Assembly: GCA_900074725.1 (NCBI GenBank)
Contig: LT598456.1
Coordinates: 999,488-1,063,487, forward strand
Origin: Lachancea dasiensis
Lineage: Eukaryota > Ascomycota > Saccharomycetes > Saccharomycetales > Saccharomycetaceae
Direction of reading: 5' to 3'
Length of the DNA stretch: 64,000 nucleotides
The translations under genes were made by a program, and so were the position numbers. The notes beneath the pieces were generated by a model. That model was not told where the DNA came from and ran no database searches. It was given only the letters and a program-made list of their open reading frames with translations. Positions 50,235 through 58,416 of this stretch are shown one piece after another; the stretch's first letter is position 1, and the number at the start of each line of letters is the position of its first letter.

Positions 50235-51050
50235 TTATGTGTGGGAGCTCAAAGAAGCAGCCTCCGTCGTGTCTAATATCAACATGTGTCCCGGTGTATG
50301 GCCCATCACTATACCATCAATCAAATGGCCAACCGTTGCAACTGCCAGCTGAGGTGTGACACCACAGGCCCAAAACACTGGTATTTCATCTTCAGAAATT
50401 TCTATGGGGTCACCGTACTCGGGATTATTCAAGTCTCGGATTCCCAACCTTTGAGCGCCATCAAAACCCCAGTCAATTGGTTCTCCATGAGTTTTTTTGA
50501 AGGCTCTTGTTACCTGTCTAACCCTCTCAACGTCACAAGACTTAAATGGCCTCATACTAACCACATACGGACATAGATGGAATATGCCCACAGTGTCGAG
50601 GTGCTTATTTGTGACAAACATAGATACGTTAGAACCTCGTGCTACGTTTTTGGGAACCAGTCCAGCCTTAGTTAGAGCATTTTCAAACGAAAATGAGCAC
50701 CCAATTAAAAACCCCACATGCCCGTCGCTCCATTCATCTATGCAATTAGTTTTTTGTTCGATTAGCCTGCCATCGCGGTATATGTTATACTTGGGGAAAT
50801 CTCGGCAAATATCAAAGCTATCGTCTTTGATAAAATCTGAATGGTTTTCTAGCCGATGGGGGGTATCAACTGTTTTGGTCAGAAGTGGGCAAGCAACAGG
50901 ATTGCGAAAACATAGGTCTTCGAAGCTTTCTGCTGCTGACGAAGGAAGAATTAAAAGATTAGCTTGCACGAAACCCGGCAGTACTCCGGAAGTTGGCCCT
51001 GTGTGCTTTTCAAGGCGGCAGAGCTCTCTAAACTGCTGTGGACTAGACAT
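50235..51050 (-). CDS. DUF1445 / YcsI-family protein (putative hydro-lyase family)
   Basis: 271 residues, a full-length stand-alone DUF1445 domain. Conserved blocks: G-x-TSGVLPGFVQANLLILP (18-36), CFRNPVACPLL (47-57), FLIGCSFSFENAL (114-126), VVSMRP (163-168), and PVFWACGVTPQ plus TPGHMLILD (224-260). No signal peptide or membrane helix is visible. Bacterial members (YcsI) are annotated as putative hydro-lyases; ycsI of Bacillus subtilis lies with the pxpABC 5-oxoprolinase genes. In animals the same domain is the N-terminal part of mitochondrial D-glutamate cyclase, whose catalytic DUF4392 domain is absent here. Family identity is firm; the reaction is unknown. Its promoter has two GATAAG boxes and a CGG-N20-CCG repeat. 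Confidence 0.92.
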   Translation of the reverse strand: MSSPQQFRELCRLEKHTGPTSGVLPGFVQANLLILPSSAAESFEDLCFRNPVACPLLTKTVDTPHRLENHSDFIKDDSFDICRDFPKYNIYRDGRLIEQKTNCIDEWSDGHVGFLIGCSFSFENALTKAGLVPKNVARGSNVSMFVTNKHLDTVGIFHLCPYVVSMRPFKSCDVERVRQVTRAFKKTHGEPIDWGFDGAQRLGIRDLNNPEYGDPIEISEDEIPVFWACGVTPQLAVATVGHLIDGIVMGHTPGHMLILDTTEAASLSSHT

Positions 51051-51126
51051 TACTCTTGAAGTATTGTTTTGATCGACTTTCTACGCCTTATGGTGGGCCT
51101 TATGCATTTGATATACTTTTCAGGTG

Positions 51127-51140
51127 CTTATCTCCTTATC
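51127..51140 (-). promoter_or_regulatory. Tandem GATAAG boxes of the DUF1445 gene
   Basis: Two GATAAG elements on the minus strand (51127-51132 and 51135-51140), 77-90 bp upstream of the ATG at 51050. Paired GATA sites are the classic arrangement for Gln3/Gat1 nitrogen control. Confidence 0.55.
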
Positions 51141-51147
51141 AGATGGG

Positions 51148-51173
51148 CGGCAAATTGGGTTTCGAAAACTCCG
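51148..51173. promoter_or_regulatory. CGG-N20-CCG inverted repeat, DUF1445 promoter
   Basis: CGG at 51148-51150 and CCG at 51171-51173, 98-123 bp upstream of the DUF1445 ATG. On the minus strand the half reads CGGAGTTTTCGAA, nearly the same as at 47698. Confidence 0.55.
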
Positions 51174-51366
51174 AAGATCAAACAAGAAGCAGCAAAATGG
51201 CACGATATGTCAAAAATTGAGGGAAATGGAACTTTAGTTAAATTTGCTGGGCAAGTCAGTACTTTACAGCTCTATCGATGCAGGTTTTGACAAGCCTTGT
51301 TTTGAATAGAGTGGGGTATTCTCACTATTTACAGGAGCGGACCAAGTATATAAAAAAAACGAAGTT

Positions 51367-52329
51367 CTATAAACTTTTTAGCTTGCCGCGAAATTCGTCT
51401 ATTGACGTGTAGCCCTTTTTCTCCATTATCTCTCGGAGTTCTCTTTCCAAAGTTTCAAAGATAGAGACCCCTCGTTCGTACAGGGCAGTTCCGACTTGTA
51501 ACATGGTAGCCCCACAAAGTAAATGCTCAAAGGCATCCTGACCGGATTTTATGCCGCCAGTACCAATGATTTTAATGCCAGGGTTCAAGCGCGTATAGAA
51601 CGCACGGACATTGGCCAATGCCGTAGGCTTCACGTAGTCACCACCAATCCCGCCAAAGCCATTTTTAGGTTTCAAAACAGTTATTTCATTTTCTAGATCC
51701 ACGTAAAGACCATTCCCAATGCTATTAATACAGTTCACGAATGAAAGTGGATATTTGTTCAATATTTCAGCCATTATATCGAAATGGGCAAAATCAAAGT
51801 ACGGTGGTAACTTTACACCAAGCGGCTTGCGGAAAAAGCTGAAAACCTTTCCCAAAACCATTTCAGTCATTTCAAAATCGTATCCAATTTGTGGCTTACC
51901 AGGAACGTTGGGACAAGACAAATTCAATTCAGTCACACCTTGGAAATCACTTTCTTGTATGGCACCCAAAATCTTTAGGTTGTCTTCCAGACTCATTCCA
52001 GCTACGGACAGAAAAGGAGCATTTTTTTTGCCGGCTTCTCCCTGCTGAGCTATTACATAGCTCAGGTAGTAGTCAAACCCTCTATTAGGGAGCCCCATAG
52101 AATTTATACTTCCAAAAGAAGTTGAATGGTACCGAGGTTTTGGATTTCCCTCCCTTTCAACAAGGGTAGCGCTCTTGGTAACATAGGCACCAGCCCTCGA
52201 GCTTCTTAATTCATTCAATTCGTCAACCGTCATACAATGAACGCCCGAAGCATTCATGAAGGGGTTCTCGTAGGTATTACCTAAGAAATAGCTATCTAAG
52301 GTGGCTCCCATACTTAGAGCAGTTGGCAT
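51367..52329 (-). CDS. URA1: Dihydroorotate dehydrogenase, cytosolic class 1A
   Basis: 320 residues (314 in S. cerevisiae). The fumarate-linked cytosolic form of Saccharomycetaceae, acquired from bacteria, which allows anaerobic pyrimidine synthesis. Motifs: [22 protein letters not shown]-type block, [11 protein letters not shown] with the class-1A catalytic cysteine C139, NSIGNG, and FMN-binding [19 protein letters not shown]. There is no mitochondrial presequence or membrane anchor. In S. cerevisiae its neighbours are OXP1 and JEN1 (lactate permease); here the DUF1445 gene and L-lactate dehydrogenase occupy the two sides. Confidence 0.97.
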   Translation of the reverse strand: MPTALSMGATLDSYFLGNTYENPFMNASGVHCMTVDELNELRSSRAGAYVTKSATLVEREGNPKPRYHSTSFGSINSMGLPNRGFDYYLSYVIAQQGEAGKKNAPFLSVAGMSLEDNLKILGAIQESDFQGVTELNLSCPNVPGKPQIGYDFEMTEMVLGKVFSFFRKPLGVKLPPYFDFAHFDIMAEILNKYPLSFVNCINSIGNGLYVDLENEITVLKPKNGFGGIGGDYVKPTALANVRAFYTRLNPGIKIIGTGGIKSGQDAFEHLLCGATMLQVGTALYERGVSIFETLERELREIMEKKGYTSIDEFRGKLKSL

Positions 52330-52683
52330 TTAAGATCGATTATGAAAGAGACTATAACTACATAACCAATGAGTGTATCGAATATTCAGCCAAGCCATGC
52401 GGCTTGCGAACTACCATTTTATACAGATCAACGGTGATTCAAAAATCGGGTGACATTATAAAACTTTGACGTCCCTGAGGAACATATGACGGTGCATCAC
52501 TAAAAACGGTAGATATGAGAACAGAGACATATCTACAGATCATTTTAGGCTAGCTGCAGCTAGATACAATAACTTATCTAAAAAATGATGCGGCTGGCGT
52601 GATGATCAACACAACTGTGATGTGTGCGTCAAAATTCCTAGACTTCAAATTTGGAAAGATCTGGTCGTATTGTCGAGCTTTAC
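52330..52683. other. Intergenic URA1-LDH
   Basis: 354 bp holding the URA1 promoter and the 3' end of LDH. No CGG-N20-CCG pair, no Ppr1-type CGG-N6-CCG site and no gene seen. Confidence 0.5.
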
Positions 52684-53640
52684 CTATTTCTGCGTCAAGG
52701 CCACTAGGGCGGATTTTATTTGATCGGCGGATTTTTTCATCAGTCCGAGTTCTTTCTGGTTCAAAGATATTTCGCTAGCGGGATGAACGCCATCCTTATC
52801 CAACCTTGTAGGAACACTTATGGCAATATCCTCTACTCCGTAATAGTCCCCTACAGTAGATACAGTGAGTACTGCGTTTGTATCACCCAAGATAGCTTTA
52901 ACAATGCGCAACAGCCCAGCTGCAATTCCGTAAGAGGTATAGCCCTTGCGTTTAATAATGTCGTAAGCAGCGTTACGGGTCTGCTCGAAGATCTTGTGGA
53001 AAACTTCCTCATCGTAATTGTGATTTCTTGCCTCACAGTACTCACGTAGTTTCATGCCATCTATGTTTGTTAGAGACCACACCGGCACACCAGAATCACC
53101 GTGCTCCCCAATAACGCATGCGTCGACACTTTCTGAGGGTATTTGGAAGTGCTCGCCCAAGATGTACTTGAAACGGGCCGTATCTAGGACGGTGCCGGAA
53201 CCAAAAACTCTGCTAGATGGGAAGCCAGAAGCTTTGTAACTAACATAGGTCAGAACGTCGACTGGGTTGGTCGCAATGAGTATAATGGAATCGGGCGCAT
53301 GTTGGGCCACATTGGGTACAATCTCCTGCATGATCGCGGCATTCTTTGCGGCCAAATCCATTCTCGTTTGGCCATTTTTTTGATTAATGCCACACGTAAC
53401 TATAACGATTGCAGCGCCCGCACAGTCCGGAAAATCCCCGGCTCTGGATTTCGTGGTCGAGCTCGCTGCATGGTTTAGATCCATACTCTCGCCCTCCGCC
53501 TTGTCCTTATTGACATCTATGAGAACAATTTCCGAAACAATTTTACTGAGGAGGAGCGTGTAAGCAGTTGCCGAGCCTACACTACCCACCCCTATGATAA
53601 CAACTTTCACTGGGGTTGTTGCTGGTTGAACTTCACTCAT
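52684..53640 (-). CDS. LDH: L-lactate dehydrogenase (NAD+)
   Basis: 318 residues from the ATG at 53640 (MSEVQPATTP); the frame is open further upstream only through a GTG. It reduces pyruvate to L-lactate with NADH. Residues: NAD-binding GVGSVGS (17-23) with D42; Q87 at the substrate-specificity position (Arg in malate dehydrogenases), hence LDH; R93; N125; D153 and R156; catalytic H180 in IGEHGDSGVPVWS; and the GYTS threonine. No targeting signal, so cytosolic. S. cerevisiae has no such gene; Lachancea thermotolerans is known for lactate production from sugar. Located upstream of URA1, where S. cerevisiae has JEN1. Confidence 0.95.
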   Translation of the reverse strand: MSEVQPATTPVKVVIIGVGSVGSATAYTLLLSKIVSEIVLIDVNKDKAEGESMDLNHAASSTTKSRAGDFPDCAGAAIVIVTCGINQKNGQTRMDLAAKNAAIMQEIVPNVAQHAPDSIILIATNPVDVLTYVSYKASGFPSSRVFGSGTVLDTARFKYILGEHFQIPSESVDACVIGEHGDSGVPVWSLTNIDGMKLREYCEARNHNYDEEVFHKIFEQTRNAAYDIIKRKGYTSYGIAAGLLRIVKAILGDTNAVLTVSTVGDYYGVEDIAISVPTRLDKDGVHPASEISLNQKELGLMKKSADQIKSALVALTQK

Positions 53641-53733
53641 AATTACACTTTGAAAAGTTGTAGTTGGCGCGAAAAAGTTGAGCTTCCTTGTGGGAATAAA
53701 CAGCTTGGACGTTCGCCATTTCACCCCTTTGCC

Positions 53734-53739
53734 TTTATA
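53734..53739 (-). promoter_or_regulatory. TATA box of LDH
   Basis: TATAAA on the minus strand 94-99 bp upstream of the ATG; a second TATAAA lies at 53755-53760. Confidence 0.5.
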
Positions 53740-54250
53740 GCCTTTTCCCGTACCTTTATAAGCTGTACTATTGACGAAAACTTACTGCACCAAACCATCT
53801 GACGCCATGCCCTGTCAATTTCTGAGAGCTTTTTGTTCCTATCGTGAATATCTACCTCCCCCTAAATACATATGGACTGCAGTCTAAGATAAAAGTCCAG
53901 CGGGCTTGTGCTTTAACTTCATAGCACAGGCGACGAGGGAGAATGAAAGGATAACTCCTTTATTGAACTGACGAGAATGCGATGTTCCGGCCACGTCCCA
54001 ATGCATACAAAATACTTCACACTTGCATGAAGATTCATATGCAAAGAAAAGACTCACTCTGGCAACGTAATGAGTAGAGTGATACCAGGTTATATCTAAA
54101 GGCTGGGCACGATTCTGGTGACGGAAAGCCCAATTGAATTCGTTAGCCTCGAATTGCCCATTGAGAAGCCATCTCCGGTACCGGCATTGTCCGCCCGATC
54201 TCTCCATTGCTGACTTCCTCACGTCACGAGGTGATGGCCGTAATTAAATC

Positions 54251-54280
54251 CGGAAATAGTTCGGAAATAGACCGGAATTT
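54251..54280 (+). repeat. CGGAAATAG repeated at 11-bp intervals
   Basis: CGGAAATAG at 54251-54259 and 54262-54270, then CGGAATTT at 54273-54280, about 350-380 bp upstream of the drug exporter ATG. CGG triplets in phase suggest a zinc-cluster factor; unproven. Confidence 0.5.
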
Positions 54281-54628
54281 GAGTTCTTAAAACCGGGGTT
54301 ATTATTCCTTCAAGATCACATTCAACATCTACACGAGCCCTCGGCCAGAACGGCTCTTGTTCATGGATGGGTATTGCTTATGAGACGTTATTCCACTTCG
54401 AAGCGGGTGATTTGCACCGTCTTCTGATCCTCAATGCAGTGCCCAAATGTCAAAGCACGGAGTTCTGGCAGAGAAGAGATGAATCACTGGATACGTAATC
54501 GAAATGCAAACCGGTTATGATGGCTTCAGGCGCAATTCGTTCGAGTATATAGGGCCAGACATATTCGAAGACGTACGTTCCGTGCTCAATATCGTTCAAG
54601 GTCTGACTGTATATTGTGTCTGTCGGGT

Positions 54629-56203
54629 ATGTATTTTGAAACGTACAAGAATACGTTTGCAGTTGATGTTCTGGAGAATCTAGGCATAGTTCGCGTTGGG
54701 AACTGCACTTTTCCGACGTCAGAGAAAATCAGCGACCTGGAGGATGACCCCAAGAAATTTGACGGTGCCGAGAGTCCGGGGGAATCTTTTGTAGATCCTT
54801 TTCTCGTGGAATTCAATGGACCGAGCGATCCCGAACATCCCCACAACTGGTCCACTGCAAAGCGTTTTGTCACCGTCTGTAATATAATGCTTCTAACCTG
54901 CGTCACTTATATGGGTACTTCTATATATACCCCCGGCCAAGACCTAATTCAGGATGAGTTTCATGTGAGTCACGTCGTTGGCACACTCAACCTATCCTTG
55001 TACATTTTGGGTTTTGGATTGGGCCCATTGGTATTTGCGCCACTCTCTGAATTTGTCGCCATTGGCCGCCAACGGCTGTTTATCGTAACCTTGTTTGTTT
55101 TTGCGATGCTCCAAATAGGCTGTGCTTTAGTTCAAGACATCGCTGGTTTGATTATTCTGAGATTTCTTGCCGGTGTGTTTTGCTCGCCATCATTGGCCAA
55201 TGGGGCAGCAGCCGTTGGAGACGTTGTGAAACCCCAGCATGTTCCAGTCGTTCTTGGCTTATGGGCAATTGGGGCCCTGGCAGGGCCTGCCACAGGGCCA
55301 CTGCTCGGAGCGGCTATGATTCAAGCGAAGGGATGGCGGTACATGTTTTGGATATTGATGTGGATCAGTTCCGCCGCATTGTTGTTGCTGGTTTTCTTTT
55401 TCCCTGAAACCAACGAGGACAACATTCTATACAGAAGATGCCAAAGAATAAGGAAATCGACCGGGGACAGCAGATATTACACCTTGAAGGCGAGAGATGA
55501 GGAGAAGCTAACGTTCAAAGATATCTGCATTACTACTTTGTACAGACCATTCCAGATAATTGCTAGAGAGCCGATTGTTATCGCGCTAAACACATATCAT
55601 GCCGTTGAGTATGGTGTTTTCTACTTGTTTTTCGAAGCTTTCCCTATTGTCTTTTTAAATGTCTACCATTTTACCAGAGTTCAATTGGGATTATCATATT
55701 TGGGATTTTGTGTTGGTTGCCTTACTGCTTATGGTGTGGCGATGATTTTCTTTTGGTGCTATGCTACTAAGAAGATTGCTGCAAACACCTTCACCCCGGA
55801 GACTCACTTAGTTTTGACCATCTGGGTATGCTGGACACTCCCCTGTTCACTTTTTCTGTTTGCATGGGCTGCATCTGTTCACTGGATCATACCTGTCATC
55901 TCCGAAGTTCTCTTCATAGTGGGCCAGTTCAATATTTTCCAGTCAGTCTTTTCCTATATGGCCATGTCTTATCCCAAATACATGGCTTCAGTTTTCGCAG
56001 GAAACAATCTTTGTAGATCTGTTTTTGCCTGCGTATTCCCTCTTTTTGGGAGAGCAATGTATGACAATCTGGCAATCGACGGATATCCAGTGGGCTGGGG
56101 ATCGTCACTTGTTGGATTTCTCTGTCTGGCTCTTAGTCTGGTGCCATTGCTCCTATATAGCTATGGGCCTTATTTGCGGAGTAGGTCTACGTTCGCTGGG
56201 TGA
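54629..56203 (+). CDS. MFS multidrug exporter, DHA1 family, Flr1-like
   Basis: 524 residues from the first ATG (54629, MYFETYKNTF); an upstream TTG in frame is not a credible start. Twelve predicted helices after a hydrophilic N-terminus of about 75 residues. Signature segments: DPFLVEFNGPSDPEHPHNW before helix 1, LTCVTYMGTSIYTPG in helix 1, RFLAGVFCSPSLANGAA in helix 4 and GPATGPLLGAAM in helix 5. S. cerevisiae Flr1 (548 aa) exports fluconazole, benomyl and other drugs by proton antiport. The substrate here is unknown. Confidence 0.92.
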   Translation: MYFETYKNTFAVDVLENLGIVRVGNCTFPTSEKISDLEDDPKKFDGAESPGESFVDPFLVEFNGPSDPEHPHNWSTAKRFVTVCNIMLLTCVTYMGTSIYTPGQDLIQDEFHVSHVVGTLNLSLYILGFGLGPLVFAPLSEFVAIGRQRLFIVTLFVFAMLQIGCALVQDIAGLIILRFLAGVFCSPSLANGAAAVGDVVKPQHVPVVLGLWAIGALAGPATGPLLGAAMIQAKGWRYMFWILMWISSAALLLLVFFFPETNEDNILYRRCQRIRKSTGDSRYYTLKARDEEKLTFKDICITTLYRPFQIIAREPIVIALNTYHAVEYGVFYLFFEAFPIVFLNVYHFTRVQLGLSYLGFCVGCLTAYGVAMIFFWCYATKKIAANTFTPETHLVLTIWVCWTLPCSLFLFAWAASVHWIIPVISEVLFIVGQFNIFQSVFSYMAMSYPKYMASVFAGNNLCRSVFACVFPLFGRAMYDNLAIDGYPVGWGSSLVGFLCLALSLVPLLLYSYGPYLRSRSTFAG

Positions 56204-57396
56204 ACTACGATTTATGGGCAAATCTGTTAGGTAATTTGAAAGGTGGGTCTAATATCAAAAAAGTCCTTGATCTTCTTTAACAATCTGAACGCCGTGGAAA
56301 CTTCCTGATACATAATACTTCGCAATTTTCCGCTTCCACTTAAATAATTGAAACATTAAGCTTAAGCTCAAGAACACACTAAATTCCCCATCACCCGGTA
56401 ACAGACTCAATTCAGTGTTTGACAGGTAGTACTCGAATCGAGTTTCTGGATCGTATGAATTCCATGTTCAAAGTAATATACGTTGGTTCAATACATATGT
56501 AAGCTCTCTTATCCAATGAAACTGGTATGAACTTGCATACTGGTAAATACAGTCGTGAGTAGCATTTCGGTTCATTAAATGACCCTTTTACTTATGCTTT
56601 TGTGATTGGAAATATGTTCGTAAATTGAAATTATAACGCTCGCATGCACAGTTATATTGCTAATCAAGCTTCGGCCCGTTTGACCTACTTTTGAGCTTTA
56701 CCTGGGCATCATCTAATAACTAATAACAATTAATTCACTTTTGCACTACGGGAACGAATCGGAGAGGAGATAGAAGTCATACCTATGAGTACACAGCAGC
56801 ACTTTATCAAGACCAGCCTGTTGAATTTGGAGGATAAAATTTTGCCAGACCTTGATGTTCTCTTAGTCACAAGCCTGAAGCACACAAACTAAACTAGGCT
56901 CTTAAGAGTTACAACATAATCAGCTTTATGAAGTACAACAACGACAATTCTTTCCCCAAATTGTCAAGGATAAAAAATAAAGTCTTCCATTACATTTTGT
57001 CGTTTCTCTCTTGAGAGCTGGTATGATTTAATTGGTCAAGTTTCAAATCTTGGGTCGCACAATGGACCGCATCGTAGTTGAGGGAAGGTGATGGCTTGCG
57101 AAGGGACAACCAAAAACTGGTAGATCTTACACAATTGATTATGTGGCGCTCTGTCCCCTCTGGACTTTCAATTATGCTTGTAAGTTCTGTTGTAGGGTCA
57201 CAGGCGTGGAGCGGTGCAGTCATTGAAGTGTGAAACTATCTTCAAAAAAGGTACAGTGATATCCAGTTGTATTGAAATCCAGCTACTATGATTCAACTTT
57301 CTAGAAACAGTTATTCCTTAATTTGGGATTAGGTTAGTTCAAATTCCTACGCTTTTTACCGAAAGTGATGAGAGTATACTGGAATCAAAGAGCGCC
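56204..57396. other. Intergenic, no gene recognised
   Basis: 1.19 kb of AT-rich DNA. A 77-codon ATG frame on the minus strand (57223 to 56990) resembles nothing known. A 15-mer (ACCGGGTGATGGGGA on the minus strand, near 56397-56383) is shared with 5290, which is within chance for a window this long. I see nothing else. Confidence 0.45.
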
Positions 57397-57840
57397 ATGA
57401 ATGCACAACAGCAATTTGACAGGTTGAAAAAAATTCAAACCTCACCACATTCGGATCACGAACATTCACTTGCGCTCTCAAGCTTGGCCCTGAACTACCA
57501 AATTGTCTCATGGGCCCTTCAGTCACTGGCGCCTGTAACAGCCGATAAGTATGCCTTTCAAAGCTACGCTGAAGTTTTCAATATATCAAGGATAGTAGAG
57601 CTAATCAAGCAAAAAAGTGAAAATTCACAATACAAGTTCCCTGAAACCAAAGTTTATATAATTGCAATTAGATCTGCCCTGCTCAAAGAAGTTCAGGACA
57701 GTTGTGAAAAACTTGAGTTTCTTACTGGAATCGATAAGATGTCGCATATGGAAGCCAACTCTTCAGGAGGACTAATAATTATTGGTTTGGTGTTCCTGAC
57801 GAAGTCTATGGCCAAAATTTGGCCACATGTTGGTGGATAG
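57397..57840 (+). CDS. Hypothetical protein, orphan
   Basis: 147 residues, not recognised. The composition is that of a real protein: an N-terminal charged stretch (QQFDRLKKIQTSPHSDHEHS), a likely helical middle (SYAEVFNISRIVELIKQKSE, VYIIAIRSALLKEVQDSCEK), and a C-terminal hydrophobic segment (GGLIIIGLVFLTKSMAKI) that could anchor it in a membrane. It stands alone between two carrier genes. It might be a lineage-specific gene or a shortened one; it has no obvious TATA box. Confidence 0.5.
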   Translation: MNAQQQFDRLKKIQTSPHSDHEHSLALSSLALNYQIVSWALQSLAPVTADKYAFQSYAEVFNISRIVELIKQKSENSQYKFPETKVYIIAIRSALLKEVQDSCEKLEFLTGIDKMSHMEANSSGGLIIIGLVFLTKSMAKIWPHVGG

Positions 57841-58416
57841 ATGATGTATATATGCTACAGCTGGTGGTGGTGGTCAAGCTCACAAAGAAAGCATGAATCA
57901 AGTTAGAAGTTGGTACAAGAGATGGCAAGTGGAAGAATACCAAATATTTATCCACGCAAATGCGAAGGTTTTTTTCTTTTGGAACAGTGACACCTAAGTA
58001 GAGAAGAAGCATGTTAAGAGATAAAATGTGATTTTGACTTCCAGACGTTCATTTTAGAATGAGAGAACGCAAAGGATATCTTTTGGGAGGCTTCAATGAA
58101 TGTAGCCACCACTGCGACGGTCTTGGATGTTGTAAACTGTTCCAAGAGACAGACAGTCTTTGAATTTACTTAACTATCCCGACGACGTCAGCGACGATAA
58201 CTTTTAAAACAAGGCCACAGGAACAATGCATTCTCTTGGCATTCGTAAATCCAAAAAGTACAATGTGTCGAGATGAGTGGCACGTGAATCCCCCCGTTTT
58301 TACAATCAAGCGCAATCATCACTTAAGAACCTCACTCAGTTCATGGTTGAAGTCCAAATAGCTGAAGAGATATAGTATCGAAACCAAATCATTATCAGGT
58401 TTCGTGTTGTAGTGAG
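57841..58416. other. Intergenic, SVOP-like carrier promoter
   Basis: 576 bp. A CACGTG E-box at 58281-58286 lies 131 bp upstream of the carrier ATG. No gene seen. Confidence 0.5.

Larger units (their letters stand above)
53641..54628. other. Divergent LDH / FLR1-type promoter region
   Basis: 988 bp. It contains LDH TATA boxes, an 11-bp-phased CGGAAATAG repeat (54251-54280) and a 112-codon minus-strand frame (54222 to 53884) that resembles nothing. No gene called. Confidence 0.5.

Noticed and set aside
51069-51290. 73-codon plus-strand frame between the DUF1445 gene and URA1
   Set aside because: It starts at TTG and overlaps the GATA boxes and inverted repeat of the DUF1445 promoter.
53641-53724. 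N-terminal extension of L-lactate dehydrogenase resembling a mitochondrial presequence
   Set aside because: It is open only through a GTG at 53724, and the TATA boxes make a transcript start downstream of it likely. The ATG at 53640 gives the normal length.
54614-54628. Upstream start for the drug exporter
   Set aside because: The first codon there is TTG; the first ATG is at 54629.
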